From: Roridomyces roridus
Lineage: Eukaryota > Basidiomycota > Agaricomycetes > Agaricales > Mycenaceae
Assembly (NCBI GenBank): GCA_029378245.1
Contig: JARKIF010000011.1
Coordinates: forward strand, 248,001 to 312,000
DNA: 64,000 bases
Direction: 5' to 3'
The translations under genes were made by a program, and so were the position numbers. The notes beneath the pieces are model-generated. The model did not search any database, was not told the origin of the DNA, and saw nothing but the letters and a program-made list of their open reading frames with translations. Of the stretch, positions 12,037 to 23,139 are shown piece by piece (the stretch's first letter is position 1; each line of letters opens with the position of its first letter).

Positions 12037-14490
12037 TCATGGGAAGAAAACATGATCTATGATAAACTGCATACCCTCCTCGCGGAAGTTCTGGAAATAA
12101 ACCCGTCAGAATCGGACTTGCCTCAAACAGAAGGGGTAAACGCACATCCTGTTCAACCATAGATCCTTGAGTTTGCCACACCATATTCGCGGCTTGCTCG
12201 GAATACTTGGGCCAATGGATCTTCGAGGCGACTGCGAATTCGAAACAAGATCAATCCCAAACACCCCAGAAGGTAAGTATGCTTACTGTTGGCGTTGTTC
12301 GGATCCCCCGTCGCGATGAATGCTGCCCAGGACGCTGCCATATACGAGCCGAGGAAGCGGTCTGCGATGGGAGCTCCGGCGCCGAGGAAGGTTGCGGTGA
12401 AGTGGTTGGTGACCCAAAAGGCGATACTAGACGTGAAAGATTCAATTGCGACTCCAGCCAGAGCGCCGCGACGCACTCGTCATTTTGGAGGTTGAACACG
12501 TAGGAAACCTCGAGGAAGTGAGAGATGTAATCGATTGGTGCGAAACTCGTATTCCACGGTACGTGGTTAAACCTGCGTAGGGAAAAAATAATTGTACATT
12601 GAGCACGAAGGCAAACAAAGACCAAGAAAATCGACGCACCTGTACTTGAAAAACGGCACCTGGGATGATATCTGCTGTGCAAGCCAACGCGGGCCTCTGT
12701 CATCCCATTAGGCCTGTTAATTCACACTGCGAGAATAAGAGGAAAAACGCACGCAGCCATAACAATATCCCCATTCGCAGCTGCTACCCTCTTATTCTGC
12801 GTCCCAGGCGGGCTACCCGCAGGTTGTAAATCACCGGTCTCGAATGGGCATCCCAAACCGGGAACGTCGGGGTACAGCGCGAGGAGCGGCATCTGCGCCG
12901 CGGCGGGTGCGTTGAGGAGTGCAGCAGCTTGAGCGGTGGTGTTGGCGCCGAGGGCGGAGAAGGAACGACCTTCGTCTGTGTTGCTGCCGACCTGTTTGTA
13001 TTGTAGATTAATCGGGCAGCAAGGAGAGGAGGTATAACGCACGATAAATGCAACTCGAACCCATTGCCCATCTTTGTAGGCCTGGAAAAAGCCGGGCACG
13101 TTGATGAAATCGCCGTCAAAGACAAGCCCCGTCCCACCAACAGAGTTCTCCCGGAACTCATCGATCGGCAGCGCACGGATACACGCCAGCTGCTGCTCCT
13201 CAGTGCCATTGGCAGTGGACGCGCAGGAAGTGTTGGCGATCAGGTTATTGAAAGTCTTTTGGGACGCAGCGGATGTGGCGAGGCTGAAGTTACCGCCGCC
13301 GGTGCCGCTCTCGGCGATTGCTTGATGGAAGAGTTTGTCATCGCGTCCAGCAAAGGCGATTATTTGGGCGTGGACGCTGGTAGCGCCGGACTGTGAACTC
13401 GGATTCGAACTGGAGATATTCATGCGCGGATAAGGAACTCACACTACACAGGAGAATGCAGTCAAATTCAGATGTCTCAGTGATAGTTTTGACGTACCTC
13501 TCGCCTTGGATCGTAACGCGCCTGAGAGACCAGGAATCAGCCAAGACAGAGGTGTATCTGATATAAACATACGTGGGGTCTCCACCAAACTGGGCGATGT
13601 TTTCCTGCACCCAATGCAGCGCCAGCCGTTGATCACGAACACCGAGATTCAGGGAACCTTCGTCTTGCAGTGCTTTGCCACCTAGGAAACCGAGGGACGC
13701 GAGACGATAGCTGAATTGGTTGGTTTAATTCCGATTAAGCGGACCGGAAACACTTACTTGATGGACACGAAGACGATCGGATGCCCATTTGAGATGGAGG
13801 CTTCGACAATCCAAGAGCCGTTGTAGCGGAAGTCAGCCTGGGAATGAGTAAGCCTGCATTCGAAAGGATAGATTCACCATGGACGAACGCTTCCACCGGT
13901 CGTCTAGAACACGTTCAGTGTCGATTCCCGTTTTTTTATTGTGTACCTCACCAGACCTCCACCGTGTATCCACACAACGACTGGAACGGGCGATTTCTCA
14001 GACACGCCGGTAGGACGAATAACGTTGAGTGTCAAGCAGTCCTCGGAGTTGGGGAAGCCGCTGTTGTCGTCCTGGGTCTCATGAGCGAGTATACAAAGAC
14101 AGTCCGAAGCAAGGTACGCACGAATCCAGTGGTGAAAGCAGACCAGCAGTGAGGACTGTACGCCGTGGCATCCAGAGTCCCAAAGGAAGCGTTGCTGAGT
14201 GAATAGACGTTAGCTCGTGGGAGGGATGAAGGGTTCGTGGAATGTAGCGCACATAGAGCGCGGCGGCCGCAAGCGAAGGTCCCCGACGGGCGGTTGAGCG
14301 TAGGGGATACCGAGGAATATGCTCTGGCTGAATTGAGGCAGGCCAATACCGCTGTGGTGAGTGAAAGTCAGTTCCAGCTGTATCTGAAGGACGCGACGCA
14401 CCGAACAGTTCCATTCTTGATTGTGACGGTAGGTTGTTGGGCAGTGACGGCTGCGACACCGAAAGCTGCGAGAAAAGTGGCCAAGAGCAT
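12037..14490 (-). CDS. type-B carboxylesterase/lipase, secreted, probably damaged
   Basis: Multi-exon minus-strand gene. It opens with a signal peptide ([19 protein letters not shown]) and shows the type-B order: [41 protein letters not shown] (oxyanion hole), [44 protein letters not shown] (nucleophile elbow), NTDEG (acid Glu), YRFN and [10 protein letters not shown] (His region), [13 protein letters not shown] and the C-terminal [17 protein letters not shown]. It should hydrolyse carboxylic esters outside the cell. The elbow GESAG is not clean: splicing at the nearest acceptor (CAG before TCCGGC, near 13390) loses one base, while an acceptor further upstream inserts five residues between GES and SGATS. 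Relatives run straight through, so this gene may be inactive. Confidence 0.87.
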
Positions 14491-15470
14491 GATGGTGCGC
14501 CTTGCTTGAGAAGTGGGTTGCTGGAGCCCTTTTAATATGGGAAGTCAGCTGCAAGAAAAGACGATCGAAACCGTCAGGTGACGGTATCAGGTGGCCATGG
14601 AAGAAGGATGGTCCGAGGGGCGGAGCCCCGCAAGACGGCGGCCGGCGCCTTGGCTGCAGAACATCTGACGCGCCAGAGAAGAGTCGAGGACCTCAAAAAG
14701 AAATTTTCCAAGGCACATCGGCAGAGCACATCCCGGGGTGTGTCGACTCGGTCCAGGACATCGTCGACTGCTAAGGACAGGAATAGCCCAGAATCGGCGC
14801 CGACGACAGCAGAGTGGGTGGGCATATTCATTGTCAAGCAGCGGCTGTCGTGGTTGCCACTGGTCGCTGTCAAAGGCGGTGTTTGGTCCCCGTCACGGCG
14901 TGACTCACACGTCAGCACAACGTCAGCAACTCACAACTCTTCCTCGACAATTGCTCTCCTCTTCTGAATACTGAACGAGCTCTCCAGTAAGCGTTGTCGG
15001 CCCGGTTTGCCAGGTTCAATCGATTTCTGTACCGCCTACTACAACTTGCTCGCGGAATTGCATTGAGAGGTATTTTATCTACATAAGTACACACAGGGTG
15101 TCGTCCTTGGAAATGCGGTGCCGTTTCCGCACAGACGATCCAAAGGACTTGTCACAAACTTGTCACTGGGGTTGAGGTTTCGTCTCGATCCAGCCTCATT
15201 CCCGCGTCGGAGTATCGAATGGTATGCTCAAAGAAACTACACGTTCGCCAGTAAATCCGCATGCAATAAAGTACACAGTCATTTCGTTGGCTATCGAATT
15301 CGGTCCCCGCATTCCCTCGTATTCACAGTGTCCTAGCGATCTTCTTTCTCGCGCTATATGTATTGAACAATGAAAATGACCAGAGAAAGGATTGTGTCAA
15401 CGGCAAGACGAAACGTGAACGCCAGTTGGACGCGAGCCACAATCTTATTATAAGGAACCACATACAAATC
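14491..15470. other. intergenic, no gene seen
   Basis: Upstream region of the carboxylesterase and 3' flank of the MDR gene. Short basic frames only, with no domain. Confidence 0.5.
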
Positions 15471-17015
15471 TCATATAAAGTTCACATTTCTGGGCTCTAT
15501 TCTTTGCTCACTATCCGCCACCTGAATGACCACCTTCCCAACACGCGTCTGGCTCGACATATAGCGATAGGCATCCGGCGCCTGCCCAAACGGAAACTCC
15601 CGCGGGTCGACATATGGGTGGACGTCCTGTGCCTCGATGAATGCATTCGCCGCTTTCAACCTATCGCGTGTTCAGCAATCAGCAATCCATGAAAGAGAAG
15701 AAGCAGGGCGGAACGCACCGAGCCATGCCGCCGATGACAACCCCGCGCATACAGAGGTGTTTCATTATCGCAAGGATGGGTATTTGTTCCAGGTCGACTG
15801 GGGTGTGCTATATATAAATGCGTGGATCGGGGTCGTTTTAAGTAGGGGAGAGAGGGAAGACGAATAGGGCTGACGCACCACCATCACTCCGACAATTTGA
15901 ACCCAACCTCCGAAGGCGCAGGCTTTCATGGATTGGACGAGTGAAGCTAGGCCACCGATCTAAGTGAAAATATGAGTAGGCGGACAATGTAACCAGATGA
16001 AACTGACGTCAATGACCACATCTGCTCCTCGGCCGTTTGTCTTTCCGATGCCCGTGAGTTAGGAATATCCGATGCGAGGAGGGCCATAGACCTACGATCT
16101 TCATCACTTCTTCGTCAACCTTGGGCGTCCGCGCGTAGTTGATGGTATGCTGAGCCCCAAGCTCGACCCCAACTGCAAGCTTCTCGTCGGACGAAGACGT
16201 GAGGATAACGATGGCGCCGGCGGCGACGGCGAGCTGCAGCGTCAATCTGCAGATCCAATTAGAGATTAGTTGTCCGCGCTCAGGGCCCACGTACATGGAA
16301 ACACCCGAGGTTCCCTGGACGAGGACAACGTCCCCACGTTTGACGGGTACAGGCCCAAAGAGCGCTGCGTGCGCTGTGGCAGCCGCACAGGGTAAAGCCG
16401 CGGCTTCCCGGTACGATAGGTGGGCTGGGAAGCGGACCAATCTGTCTGGCTGCACAAAATTTTCATCTGAAGTCGAAACCAAAGAAACAGACACGCACAT
16501 CCGCCTCAAAAACCTTGAACTGCGCCAACACGCCGTCAATCTCCGCTCCAAGGTCACCCAACACCGATCCGGGCATGACGTAGTTAGCGCAGATCCGATC
16601 GCCGACAGAGAATTGGGTAGGGTCGACGGAGGATCCGACGGCCACGATCTCCCCGGCCATGTCCGAGCAGGGTACGGTTCCCGGCTTGACTCTGTGGATT
16701 TTTTTATAAGTACTTATGTTGCCTGCAGTGTTCATACGCACGGCATGGGGAATTTCCCCTGCGCCACCATGAGATCGCGATACTGTCGCCGCCGGGTAAA
16801 TCAGACGAAAAAAATTAGACCAACGGTCGAGGATCCGCACCTGGAGTGAAACTGCATGGACTTTGACGAGGACTTGAGATGAGCCGGGAGTCGGCGTTGG
16901 AACCTCGGTGAGCGTCAGCGACTCGGGGCCTTTGAACTGTCCATGTAATGTAAGACAGGGGCATTGGGAAGGACGAATGACGCGGACGAACCTCGTTTAA
17001 GCGGTACTCGAGCAT
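15471..17015 (-). CDS. zinc-free MDR oxidoreductase, quinone oxidoreductase-like
   Basis: Begins at the ATG at 17013-17015: MLEYRLNE, a short intron, FKGPESLTLTEVPTPTPG, SQVLVKVHAVSLQ, an intron, YRDLMVAQGKFP, an intron, KPGTVPCSDMAGEIVAVG, FSVGDRICANYV. Later exons give RFPAHLSYREAAALPCAAAT, GDVVLVQGTSGVS, a nucleotide-binding strand with LAVAAGAIVILTSSSDEK, GAQHTINYA, and the C-terminus FPFGQAPDAYRYMSSQ with VGKVVIQV. This is the medium-chain dehydrogenase/reductase layout; the Cys/His set of the catalytic zinc is absent, as in zeta-crystallin-like NADPH:quinone reductases. It shares a 402 bp upstream region with the methyltransferase at 17418, so co-regulation is possible. The substrate is unknown. 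Confidence 0.9.
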
Positions 17016-17417
17016 GGTCGGGGAATCGAGATAGAAAATGTGCGCGTCGCGGGCAGTCGGTTATATACGCTCCGCTGAGCTGAGCAAGCAACTTTGGTGA
17101 GGGCGACAATCCCGAAATGATCGGAAATCATGGACTTGACTCAGAGGAGCGAGTTGGAGCTCGAGACAATGAATCGGACGAAACACAAGCGGCTGCGGAG
17201 ACTCAGAGGGTGTAACAAACGAATGGCCTGTGAAAGCAGAAGGACTCGAGTCGGCTGTCAGAATCGATCAATCAGTTCCGTTCCTTCGGATCAATGATTT
17301 CATCAATGGAGTCAGATCGAGTCATACTCCCGGAGCAGTATTACCCGGATTCGATCACTCGAGGAGTGATATAAGTAGCTCGACGCCTGACTCGATACCA
17401 CTGTCTTCTCCTTTCCT
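17016..17417. promoter_or_regulatory. bidirectional promoter region of MDR and methyltransferase genes
   Basis: The 402 bp between two start codons facing away from each other. A TATATA motif lies on the minus-gene side near 17062. On the plus-gene side ATATAAG sits near 17369, about 50 bp before the methyltransferase ATG. Shared control is an inference from layout only. Confidence 0.5.
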
Positions 17418-18359
17418 ATGACCAGCTCCCTCGCAGCCAAAATCGCCCTCCTCTCCGGATACGGAGCGAGCTCTGACGGCCCCAGTATCGCACAAGCGCA
17501 ATACCGTATCGACCTTGTCTCCAAGTGGTCCAGTTACATCAAGCCGGGTGCGCGGGTCCTCGAACTAGGATGTGGGCAAGGCGATACGACGCTCGTACTC
17601 GCCGAGGCGGTGGGTGAGAACGGGCATGTCGATGCGGTGGACCCGGGACCGTTGGATTACGGTGCGTCGTCGTCTATCGAAGAGTATTCACTCTTGTGCT
17701 GACTCGGAATTCTGGCAGGCTCACCAAAGACGCTCGGCCAAGCCCACGACACCGTCTCTGCCGGCCCACTTGGCCAGCGCATCTCGTGGGTCCACGCCTC
17801 ACCACTCGCCTTCCTCGCCGAAAACCCGACAAAAAAGTGGGACGCTGTGGTCCTCTCGCACTGCCTGTGGTACTTTTCCTCGCCATCCCTCATCACCGAC
17901 ACCCTACGCACTCTGGCTAAGCACACCAAAGCTATCTGTATCGCAGAATGGAGCTTGGAATCCGGAAGTCGGGCGGAGGCGCTCCCGCATGTCCTCGCAG
18001 CGATGACACAAGGCGCGCTGGAATGCCACAAGCCCGTTGGTGAATCGGCGGTCAACATTCGGACTCTCGTCTCGCCTGCGCAGATCGTTCAGCTCGCTGC
18101 CGATGCGGGGCTTCGTGTCGTTGTCGACTCCGAGGCGCGCGTTGTGCCCGGGGTAGATGTGCATGATGGGAGATGGGAAGTCGGGCATGTGTTGACAGAG
18201 CGGTTTGCGCAAGAGGTGCAGCAGTTTGTGGGCGATGAGCGAGAGAAGGGGTTTGTGTATGCGTTGCGCGATGCTGTGAGGGCGAATGCGCCGAATGGGG
18301 TGAAGGCTGTGGCGAGTATGGATGGCTGGGTCGTGGTTTTTGAGCCGGTAGATGTTTGA
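17418..18359 (+). CDS. class I SAM-dependent methyltransferase
   Basis: Two exons (17418-17661, 17719-18359) give 294 residues. The SAM-binding motif I is VLELGCGQGD near residue 50, followed by the acidic loop VDAVDPGPLDYG, and motif IV-like WDAVVLSHCLWYF at mid-protein. The C-terminal half is helical (IVQLAADAGLRVVVDSEARV) and ends in GWVVVFEPVDV, typical of fungal small-molecule methyltransferases. The acceptor substrate cannot be told. The gene is divergent from the MDR enzyme, and the two might act on one small molecule. Confidence 0.92.
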
Positions 18360-19098
18360 ATCAGCACAAAAGATGTCGTACATACTTACTTGACTTGGAG
18401 CCTGCCACCAGACTCGCGTTTGAGTGGCACGATTCCATTCGCATCGTAGACACAACGGAAGTGATCTACCCAACCCCTTCGAAACCGATTTGGGCTGTCG
18501 ATACAACCCTCAAGCTTCGAGGACAAGAGAGGACAAGTAAGCATCGTAGGTGTTGCTAGCGCTCCTTGAGCCGACCGATGGCGTGATGTGTACTCGAGAG
18601 AGAGAGACCTGTGTAGTCGGTTGGGGTGGAAGTCGCCGCAAGGAAGTAGGTAGTACGCAAGGCAGCCGCAAGAGGTCTCGGAGGAAAAGCGATGTCGACG
18701 TCTTGGCATGAAAGACGGAGATATCAAATTCTGATCCGATTACACCTTTCTTACCGAACGCGCCGACATGTTCGGAGTTCCAGTCCTTTCCCAAACGAAC
18801 GGTCTGCGGCGACTTCTATTCCCACTCACCAATCTAGTTTGTCGGAAATAATGAGATCTATTATCAGACTCGTGATCTCTGATGGGGTCTATAAAAGGCT
18901 ATAAGAGCACGAGACCAGTTGATCAGAGCCAATAAGAGCCCCATTGATTTGATAAACAAATTGAGCCAAATCGGCTTGACGGCACAGTGAGTCTAGACTA
19001 AAGCAAACAAACATCACAAAATACAAAAACAACGGCCCCACCAGGCAGCACACATGTTTTCCTAGCTGCAATACATCATCCCTTGATCATCCCTGACC
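18360..19098. other. intergenic, no gene seen
   Basis: 3' flank of the methyltransferase. Contains an AT-rich block near 18880-18960 with repeated (CT)ATAAGAG(C) words; a similar wording recurs near 31850-31920. No gene is supported. Confidence 0.4.
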
Positions 19099-19583
19099 TC
19101 ATACAGACCACTGGAGTTCGGGCGAGATGCGAAGAAGGAGTTGATATTGGTCGAGATGTGCCTCTCGCAGTGCAGGCTGCTGAGGGTCAAACTGCCACGG
19201 CGAGGCATCAACGTCATCCGGGAGCGAAGCCCTTCAGATAGAATCAATGGCTGCAATAGAGAGCCCGAAACTTTGAGACACACCTGAGATCTGCGTACAA
19301 CCCCACAATGTATTGGCAATACTCCGTCACACGTAGGTAACCCCGAACAAGGTTTGTGTACTCCTCCTGGCTCCGTATGTTTGAACGGAGTAGCTCCTTA
19401 TACGCGGCATTCCCAGAGCGGATGAGCTCTTGTGCACTTGCGTTCTTGAGAATAGAAATTGAAGTGACCTAGAACACCCGTTTCATGTTGGCCACAATAA
19501 GCTTTTCACCAAGGATGGAAACTCACATGCACACCGGAGGAGCCGGGGTGTGAAAGCGGGTCGGTGGATTCCAGGTCAGTCAT
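19099..19583 (-). CDS. small hypothetical protein, helical
   Basis: Exons 19527-19583, 19284-19468 and 19099-19231 join in frame to 124 residues. The start is the ATG at 19581-19583 (MTDLESTDPLSHPGSSG). The middle exon is strongly helical (NAAYKELLRSNIRSQEEYTN, LVRGYLRVTEYCQYIVGLYA). The second acceptor (CTGAAG, 19232) was chosen because the nearer CAG leads to an immediate stop. No known domain; such short helical proteins are common lineage-specific genes in mushrooms. Confidence 0.5.
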
Positions 19584-19680
19584 GGAGGCAGAGGCGGGTG
19601 AGGCAGACCGTGTGGTCGAGACTCGACATGGTGGTTTGGTTTGAGTCAACAGTGTATCACGGGGACAGTCACACATTGCC

Positions 19681-19910
19681 CAGCAGCTCGTGACATGTGA
19701 CAGACTCTCTTTCTTTCGTCCTAGCCGGAACGGACAGCTTGCTCAATCGACTCGGCATCGGCGTTGTCTACCATGGCAAACAACCGCCTCAAGCCTGCTG
19801 CCTCACAATGAACCGCAGGGAGGAGCAGACACTGGATGATGTGGCATCCCGCAGGTGCGTCGCTGACTTCTACGGCCCATTCTCCACCTCAAAATCTTCA
19901 GGCTGGACTA
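19681..19910 (+). pseudogene. gene fragment, copy A of a dispersed duplicate
   Basis: Alongside CAGCAGCTCGTGAC and CTTTCTTTCGTC words in the 5' flank, it contains coding-like DVASRRCVADFYGPF. The same order recurs at 29088-29310 on the same strand with many substitutions, there as LDVASRRCVADLYDTILAL. Neither copy forms a full gene. The two flank the BTB/integrase/TET-like block. Confidence 0.5.
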
Positions 19911-19939
19911 TTTTCGCCCTGCTATCTCCCTACCTTGAG

Positions 19940-20075
19940 TCCTATGGTGTTCATTTTGTACATTTAATAAGAACACACAAGTTTCGGAACACACGCACAT
20001 TTTGTCGGCAACACACACATTTTGTTGGCAACACACAGCTTTCAGGTACCACACACAACTTTTTTTTCACACTGC
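19940..20075. repeat. ACACAC-rich imperfect repeat
   Basis: Short imperfect copies of GGAACACACGCACATTTTGT / GGCAACACACACATTTTGT in tandem just beyond the BTB gene's stop codon. It might mark an element end, but no matching inverted copy was found. Confidence 0.5.
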
Positions 20076-20085
20076 TCTATAAGTA

Positions 20086-21035
20086 CTAGCCTGGAATACC
20101 CATGGATTTCAGCAACTGAGTCACTGCTGCGTCTATAATTCTCTCCTCTTCCTTCAAGATACTGGGCTTATCATCCGAATCCTGCAAGCCATCACATGTA
20201 CGGCGATGGCACTCGACGTTCATGGCACCATGGGGATAGGAAGGGAGGCCAGCTAGAACCAGGCAACCAGGCTCCTCATCCCGCAGGAGTGCACCAAGAA
20301 CGCCATCGGTAGATTTCCACATCCCATCCCACTGCATCTGACAGTACGCATGGTTACTGCAAGAGTTACTGTGATTAACGACCACAGGGGCAAATGCAAG
20401 ATCAATACGCGTCTCCAACACCTTCTGTTGCACTTTTGCCAGGGTGAGAAAAGCAACAGAACCAATGAGATACTCCTCCGCAGGTTCAAAGTCGTTGAGA
20501 CGCATCACTGGCAGCAGGGCCTCGGGACTGTCCAGACCATTCTTGGCCCAGTCTATACCACGTTGGACAACGAAGTAATGGCTGAGCTTCAGAATGGCGC
20601 AAAGAGTTTCAGGACTGGGTTTCAGGACCATCCAGCTGTGGCGGTAAGCTCTTGTTCCATTTGCTTGAATTTGGACTCACCCTTGGGTGAACATGAAGTC
20701 GAGAAAAACCTCAATCTCCTGGGCACGGAATTGCGGGGGAAGAGTGAGCGCTTTCTCATCGCAACTGCCGTCAAGCCCTAAATCCTTGGCTTGCTGCAGC
20801 CAACTCTTGGTATCCCCCGTCTCCGTCAAAACCTGCATTCCCTCTTGAGGGAGGCTCAGCATTGTTTGAAAGAACTCGCTGGAGGCTATCATGGTGCCCC
20901 GATAGACATTGTAGAGAGTGTCAGATCCGTCGCCGGCCTTGGAATGGAGTTAATTTATGCAGCTTGGAAATATGCAGGGTCCACCTTTAAAATCAATGAG
21001 CCATCAATGAAGTAGAGCTTGGGATGTCTGGCCAT
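20086..21035 (-). CDS. BTB/POZ-like domain protein
   Basis: Three exons from the ATG at 21033-21035: MARHPKLYFIDGSLILK, an intron, then AGDGSDTLYNVYRGTMIASS, FFQTMLSLPQEG, LTLPPQFRAQEIEVFLDFMF, a 46 bp intron (20635-20680), and SPETLCAILKLSHYFVVQRG followed by a helical C-terminal region ending in KEEERIIDAAVTQLLKSM. The order (N-terminal strand, hydrophobic 'LYRV' helix, 'LPP..ae..vFL.fmF', 'e.l..iLkLshyf') is that of the expanded BTB family of mushrooms, whose members are thought to act in protein-protein contacts. Its start lies only 48 bp from that of the divergent integrase gene. Confidence 0.8.
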
Positions 21036-21083
21036 GGAGGAGGGAAGGGAGAGTGACCGATCAAGTCTTTATTTTCGTCTTCC
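21036..21083. promoter_or_regulatory. 48 bp shared start region, BTB and integrase genes
   Basis: The two start codons (21035 minus, 21084 plus) point away from each other with 48 bp between, so their promoters must overlap each other or the coding ends. A compact divergent pair of this kind is usual inside mobile elements. Confidence 0.5.
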
Positions 21084-23098
21084 ATGATCACCCATCTTCC
21101 GGACCACCTTCCCCCTCTGCCAGAAACGGAGCAAGGCTGGAATGCCAATATCACCACTGGGTATCAAGTCCTAGAAAACGCGTACACCCACGCGTTGCAT
21201 GCCTTGCGGAGGGAGGACAGCGACACACTGCGTTACCGAATTATATCCTCCAACATTCTCGACAATCTGCTTCCTGTCCTGGAGCAAATGGAAATCGACG
21301 TGCCAGGGGATTGGGCTTTCAGCTGCGCCAATCTCTTGGGACCTCTGGTGTACGAGCTCCAAATGTCTGCATTATCGGCCAAGGGGGTGTGCGTCTCATA
21401 ATTTCCCTTTCCCTACTTGATGCTAATCCCATTCAAGAGAACGGGACAATGTAGTTTTACTGCAGCCTGTTACTGTGGAAAGCTCATCCAATAGAGGCCG
21501 CCCTCGCAAGGAGGTTAATCCAGACTACCTCAAGGAAGCCGTCGCTCCCAATCGGAATATCAAGCTTGGCAAACTTGCTTCTGCTCTTAAAATCCACCGC
21601 CACACTTTGCGCAAACGTCTCAGAGAGCTGGGAATATCTCAGCGTTTCCAAGACATTGATGACGATGCTCTTAACCTCATCACCCGTCAATACAAGGCCA
21701 AGAAACCCACCTCCGGTCTACGATACCTTCAGGGATACTATCGGCGTCATGGGCTTCGGGTTCAGAGGGAAAGGGCCAGATTGTCGCTCAAGAGGGTTGA
21801 CAGCCTTGGGCAGATTCTGCGGCGCCGCCTGGCTTTACGTCGCCGAAGATACAAGGTGCCCAGACCCAACTACCTTTGGCACTGCGACGGGCACCACAAG
21901 CTCATTTGGTGGGGTATTGTCATCCATGGGTTTGTGGACGGCGAGTAACACCCAGTTGTTATTGTGTTCTTCCTTACAATGCATCTCAGGTTACCGGCCT
22001 CAAGGCCAGTACCAACAGCCGTTCAGCAACTGTTCTCGAGGTCTTCCTTGACGCCATTCAGCAATATGGCACTCCCTCCCGAATGCGCGGTGACCGGGGC
22101 GGTGAAAATACCAAAGTCGCCATTTGGATGGTAATGCATAGGGGACCTGGCCGTGCATCTTTCATGTGGGGCTCGTGCGTCATCTCTTTCCCATTCCATT
22201 GCAAGTCCGACATCTTTCGCAGCTCTACAAGAAATACAAGAATTGAGCGGCTCTGGGTGGAAGTCGGTACACAGTTTGCAAGACGCTGGCGTGGTTTTTT
22301 CACCAGACTCGGGCGCCTACATCGGCTTGACCGCAAGAACCCAGTCCACCTCTGGTTACTCCATCGGCTGTTCCTTCCAGAAATAAATGAAGACTGTACG
22401 GAGTTCCAGGAGGAATGGAATCTGCACCCTATTCGCGGACCTGGCCTGACCTCTGACCAGAGCCCTGCCGTGAGCCATGCCTTATTTCCGGGTTCTCTTT
22501 TATTGATGGTCCGTCCCAGGACATACGTTTCCTTGGCCAGTTGACAGAGGGAGTGTACCGTGAGGATCCACTGGACGGAATACATCCAGACGCCATCAAC
22601 AGGTACTACGGCGTGGAAGGGCGGCGTCTTCGGCGCAGTAGAGACCAAACCGGTGCTGGTGTCTCCGCGGATGAAGGCCAGGAGGATAGCGACCGGGAAG
22701 AAGTGGAGGAGGTGGAGGAGCTAGAGAATCGCATTGCGGCCGACCTGAATAGCAACATTCGCCATGCTCCTGTCAAGGTTGCTCACCACTTCTCTCCCTT
22801 CAAGAACGCCCATGTGGGGCAGCAGTTTCTGCTTCTAATGGAATCTGTCCTGGAAGAGGTTGAGCACGCGCCTGGAGGATATGGAGTTCTTTCTGAGGAG
22901 TGGGAGGAAGAGGAATACCCCGAAATAGAGGTGTTCTGCCCTGGGACAAGAGGGAAGGAGGTAACTGCTATCCTCCCTCGGGGCATCTGGTATCCACGAG
23001 CAGTAGCTTGGGCGAGATCTTTAGATCTTCTGTTGCGCGTTCAGCATGAGTTGGGTGAAGAATCGGATGAGGGGGAAGCAGATTCAGATTCAGACTAG
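21084..23098 (+). CDS. DDE integrase (rve-like), basidiomycete transposon family
   Basis: Helical N-terminus (MITHLPDHLPPLPETEQGW), intron, helix-turn-helix-like NIKLGKLASALKIHRHTLRK, then the catalytic core: YLWHCDGHHKLIWWGIVIHG (first Asp), RMRGDRGGENTKVAI (second Asp), an intron at 22174-22222, TRNTRIERLWVEVGTQF (Glu), HLWLLHRLFLPEINEDCTEF, an intron (22470-22520), DIRFLGQLTEGVY, DAINRYYG and an acidic tail ending ...ADSDSD. All three acidic residues of the DDE triad are present. The joint between HGFVDG and VTGLKASTN (about 21945-21995) could not be spliced in frame with visible sites, so the copy may carry one lesion. Whether the BTB gene travels with it is not known. Confidence 0.75.
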
Positions 23099-23139
23099 TA
23101 TATATGTATCAATAGCGTCGAATGTATCAATAGTGTCCA

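Noticed and set aside
15471..18359. MDR enzyme plus methyltransferase as a secondary-metabolite cluster
   Set aside because: No core synthase, P450, transporter or regulator is adjacent; two tailoring-type enzymes alone are not enough.
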